Source: Oscheius dolichura (Eukaryota > Nematoda > Chromadorea > Rhabditida > Rhabditidae). Taken from it: DNA of 64,000 nucleotides. The notes beneath the pieces are model-generated. The model searched no databases and was not told the DNA's origin. It worked only from the letters and a program-made list of their open reading frames with translations. This document shows positions 61,003-64,000 of this stretch, one piece after another (positions within the stretch are counted from its first letter, which is position 1; each line of letters begins with the position of its first letter). The DNA lies in contig OW051492.1 in the NCBI GenBank assembly GCA_932521035.1, positions 4,278,001 to 4,342,000 of the forward strand, written 5' to 3'. The position numbers and the translations under genes were made by a program.

Positions 61003-62769
61003 ATATAAGTTGTTGTTATTGCCAGCCGTCCCCCGGCTGTACGGGTTCCGTCTGTATTAGTCCCTTCCCAGATATCTCCCACCCATAATTGCCCTTACCC
61101 TGTGATATGTGCCTCTTCCATCCGCATTTCCCCCGTAGTATTCGTGTAAATATTCTGCTCGTGCTGGTCACCCTCTACCCCCGACCAGATATACCCCTTT
61201 AGTGCCTCAGTCCCCCCGTTGTGCGTTTTGCTTTTACGGAGTATACTATTGAACCTGATTCTATTAGAGGTAGAGATAAAGAGTTTCTATTTTATTTATC
61301 AGTCTCTTTTTTTATTTATGCACGTGGATAGGAGAATCTAATAGAAAAACCCTCGTCGTGGAATAGATTCGATACAGTAGTGAGGAGACACCTGTCTTCT
61401 TTCAAAGAAAAAAATAATAGAAATCTGAGTGTATTCCACCTAGTACATCCTTTTTGTTCACCGGGTGAGGGCGCCATAACAGGACGTATCGATTCGTTGG
61501 CCGTGTAGCACACATTCTCGCTGGAGACTGAGGGTCGAAAAGAATTACAAACCAGTGCATAATGAAGGAAGACTCGGTTCGTGCCAGGACTTGAGCCTAT
61601 TTGCTTGATGAAGACGGCCGAGTCGAATACCGAAAAGCAATCTCCAGGCGTCCTCTCCGACCAGGAGAACTGGCCCCAAAGGTCACCTGTCATTATCAGC
61701 CAATTATTATGAAATTAGTGATGATTACAATGGCCAAGACTCCATCGAGCCTCTTTTGGATGGTTGGAAGTCAAAAGACGATAAATTTGTCTGGGGAAAA
61801 ACTCTTCCACAAGAACAACACACATTTTACTCTATTCTCCCTAACTTATTTTCTTTTATAGCTATTTTAAGTCAGCAAAGAGTTCGGAGCAAACAGGAAG
61901 TCGCCCTCTATCATATCTTCCAATTTATTTCAATTAAATCCTACCCATTCTGCTCAATTCGAATTATACCTTCAACCGGATGCCTTGCAAGGTCCTCTAC
62001 CGTATTTCTCGTCGTGGGAGAGGGTATCACCGCATCCGCGGTCGCATCCTCTCTTTTTATCATATTTTTTGGATTTTTGGTTGTATTTAACTAAAGTCAG
62101 GTGAAATGGTGATGCAACGCGTTCCCTGGGTGTGATTTGTAGGTCGTTTGAGTAGGAGGAGGAGAGGTGACGTCTACCTGGTCATTGTTTTGGTGATTGG
62201 ACGGGTGATGGAGGAGGCTCCTGCCGGCAGCTGGCCGTGACTTCTCCTCCCACGCGACACAGCTGTCGCCATTCTTTCCGAGAAGAAGAAGAACACGACA
62301 AGAGAGTGTTTATTCTACAGAGGCAAAGAGGCAGTCATATAAACTTCATTACTCGTCCAACACTTATATAAGGAGGACAGATCCAGTGCTAGGCAACGAG
62401 TGTAATCTGATAGGATATTTAAGATGAGAACGAGAGACAGAAAAAAGAAAAGAAATTTAGATAATTTGGGGAACGGGGCAGGGCGGGGGATGAAAGAGAG
62501 CGGAGCAACGGGCTGGCCGGTAAGAGACACAGCCAGCTGGCAGTCACACCAAAAACAGGGGGATTCGTATCGTTGGGAAGTACGTGGCCACGTAGCTAAG
62601 CAACTAGAGAATGTCCAACAATATACACGGAGAGCAGGCGACTGGTCTAGTAGTCGTCTTCCATCACGTAGATCTGAAATTAGCACGGTCCGGGGAGAAG
62701 GAGCAGGCAACACACACCACACACGGAACATAGGACTCTTTTTATTGGACTGTAATCACACACACACGT
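61003..62769. other. convergent intergenic region with a possible coding fragment
   Basis: Lies between the ends of the ASH1-like gene (+) and paramyosin (-). Around 61600-61850 a plus-strand frame reads LLDEDGRVEYRKAI and, in another frame after a CTCCAG acceptor, NYYEISDDYNGQDSIEP followed by LLDGWKSKDDK. This looks coding but I could not complete a gene. A 118-codon frame at 62424-62780 is basic and featureless. Confidence 0.35.
62741..62746 (-). terminator. poly(A) signal of paramyosin
   Basis: AATAAA on the minus strand, about 24 nt past the paramyosin stop codon. Confidence 0.6.
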
Positions 62770-64000
62770 TTATAAATTGACCTTGCTGCTGGATCCGGCC
62801 TTTCCTGTGACAACGGAGGAGCGGTGCTTAGCACGGATCAGGTGGAGGCTGGACTCGGCCTGGTCTGCTCGGCCCTCGGCATCCTCCAGCTCGTGTTGGT
62901 ATCGTCTTACTCGTTGGAGGTTCTGCATGGTCACGGACTCCTGAAAGGGACAATTCGTCTCGGGACCCGGAGGCGACTGACAGCTTCGGCGAGTTGCCTC
63001 TTCTGGATGTTGAGCTTCTCCAAAAGTCGGTCGGCGGTGTCCTGGGCCATGACGAAGTTCTTGTGTTCCTCGTCAACCAGCTGCTGGACTTCCTTGATGC
63101 GGCGGTCCTTCTTGCGGAGAGCGTTCTGGGTCTCCTTGTGTCTGAATTTTTTATTAAAAGAGAAAAGAAGCGAGTCTCCTACCTGCGGGTCTCCTCATCC
63201 AAAGCGGTCTCCAGATCACGGATACGGGTTTCGAGCTTGGCGATGACACGCTTTCCTCCGAGGAGGGCGGCGGCCTCGGCCTCCTGGATCTGGACTTGGA
63301 GCTGCTTGACCTGTTCCTCGAGGGACTTGCGGAGAGCGTCGATCTTCATGGAGTGTTCCTGTTCCTCGTGGAGCTGTTCTACGGCACGAGCGGCATCAGC
63401 CAGAGCACGGTTAGCGCGCTCATCAGCAGCGTGGAGTTCCTTGGTGACTTCGTCGAGGTCAGCCTGGGCAGTGGACAGCTCAGTTTCGAGCTTGTTCTTG
63501 ATGGAGGTGAGGTTGTTGTTGATGGCGGAGAGGTCGGCGATGCGTCCACTGGCCTCCTCGAGGTCGATCTCAGCCTGCTTGCGGGCGCGGATGGCGTTGT
63601 CGAGGGCAGTCTTGGCCTCCTCGAGTTCGGCGGAGAGGGCGGCCACCTTCCTCTGGGCGAGGGCGTACTGGTCGAGGCACTGCTGGAGCTGGCGCTGGGT
63701 GTCTTCGAGGGAAGCCTGGAAGATCTTGAGCTGTTCGGACTGCTTCTTGATGGTCTTCTGGGCCTCGATGTTGGCTCTGTTGAGGTTGTCGACGGTCATC
63801 TCGAGCTCGGCGATCTCGGCCTGGTACTTCTTCTTCAGACGAGAGATCTCGGCCTTCATGCGGGCCTCGGCATCAGCCAAAGCGGCGGTGAGTCTGTCGA
63901 TTTCGAACTGCATGTTCTTGCGCAGGGCCTCCATCTCCTCCTCCTTCTCCTGGAGACGGCGCTCCATCTCGATACGGAGAGCCTGGAGCTCAGCCAGGGC
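62770..64000 (-). CDS. unc-15: paramyosin, C-terminal part (gene runs off the right edge)
   Basis: Coiled-coil core protein of invertebrate thick filaments. The exon from the right edge to about 63180 is an unbroken heptad-repeat helix ([80 protein letters not shown]). Two short introns (about 63141-63180 and 62941-62980) separate the last exons, which read [20 protein letters not shown] and [20 protein letters not shown], then [18 protein letters not shown] and a short Ser-rich non-helical tail ending SSSKVNL at TAA 62770-62772. The wording is that of nematode paramyosin, the best single clue to the organism. The upstream part of the gene is outside the window. Confidence 0.97.

Overview
The window is nuclear DNA of an animal, almost certainly a nematode. 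The paramyosin tail at the right edge is of the nematode UNC-15 type. The gene set includes relatives of C. elegans HSF-1, EVA-1, PROM-1, LIN-59, SMK-1, UNC-122 colmedin and a GCY receptor cyclase. Introns are mostly about 30-60 nt, genes lie close together, and several start codons sit just after a pyrimidine-AG acceptor, as expected with spliced-leader trans-splicing. The species cannot be named from sequence alone. All exon structures were read by eye from reading-frame continuity and conserved protein motifs, so individual junctions are inferences.

Layout. 1-0.3 kb: possible partial gene (-). 0.9-2.8 kb: heat-shock factor (+). 3.1-5.0 kb: CASC3/Barentsz (-). 5.6-6.4 kb: ribosomal protein L14 (+). 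6.4-8.5 kb: no firm gene, with an inverted-repeat element. 8.5/9.05-15.1 kb: large doublecortin-IQ-PLAT protein (+). 15.2-17.0 kb: collagen/olfactomedin membrane protein (+). 17.06-19.1 kb: proprotein convertase (+). 19.4-22.3 kb: EVA-1-like SUEL-lectin receptor (-). 23.4-34.8 kb: a visibly AT-rich block of housekeeping-type genes: dynactin p25 (-), Arp3 (-), eIF2-beta (+), an unrecognised helical protein (+), PP4 regulatory subunit 3/SMEK (-) and a coiled-coil NADAR protein (+). 34.8-36.9 kb: repeats. 36.9-38.4 kb: Wnt (-). 39.0-39.5 kb: Gly/Trp-rich secreted peptide precursor (-). 39.8-40.7 kb: two-PDZ protein (-). 41.0-43.0 kb: FBXO47/PROM-1-like F-box protein (-). 44.0-44.9 kb: four-pass membrane protein (+). 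45.8-48.7 kb: GTP-dependent PEPCK (+). 49.3-53.2 kb: receptor guanylyl cyclase-like protein (+). 53.2-56.5 kb: non-coding, with an 18-G run. 56.5-61.0 kb: ASH1/LIN-59-like SET-PHD-BAH protein (+). 62.8 kb to the right edge: paramyosin (-), partial.

How the genes may work together. Two pairs (Arp3 to dynactin p25, eIF2-beta to the helical protein) have operon-like poly(A)-to-acceptor spacing. The doublecortin/PLAT, colmedin and convertase genes follow one another with gaps of about 100 nt. Two predicted secreted or membrane proteins in the window (colmedin and the Gly/Trp peptide) carry RVKR sites that a convertase such as the one encoded here could cut. Points most worth a second look: three GC-AG introns that restore conserved frames, a receptor cyclase lacking both usual metal-binding aspartates, a SET domain lacking its usual catalytic residues, the coiled-coil-NADAR-RGG protein, and several hairpin-forming inverted repeats, two of them inside introns.
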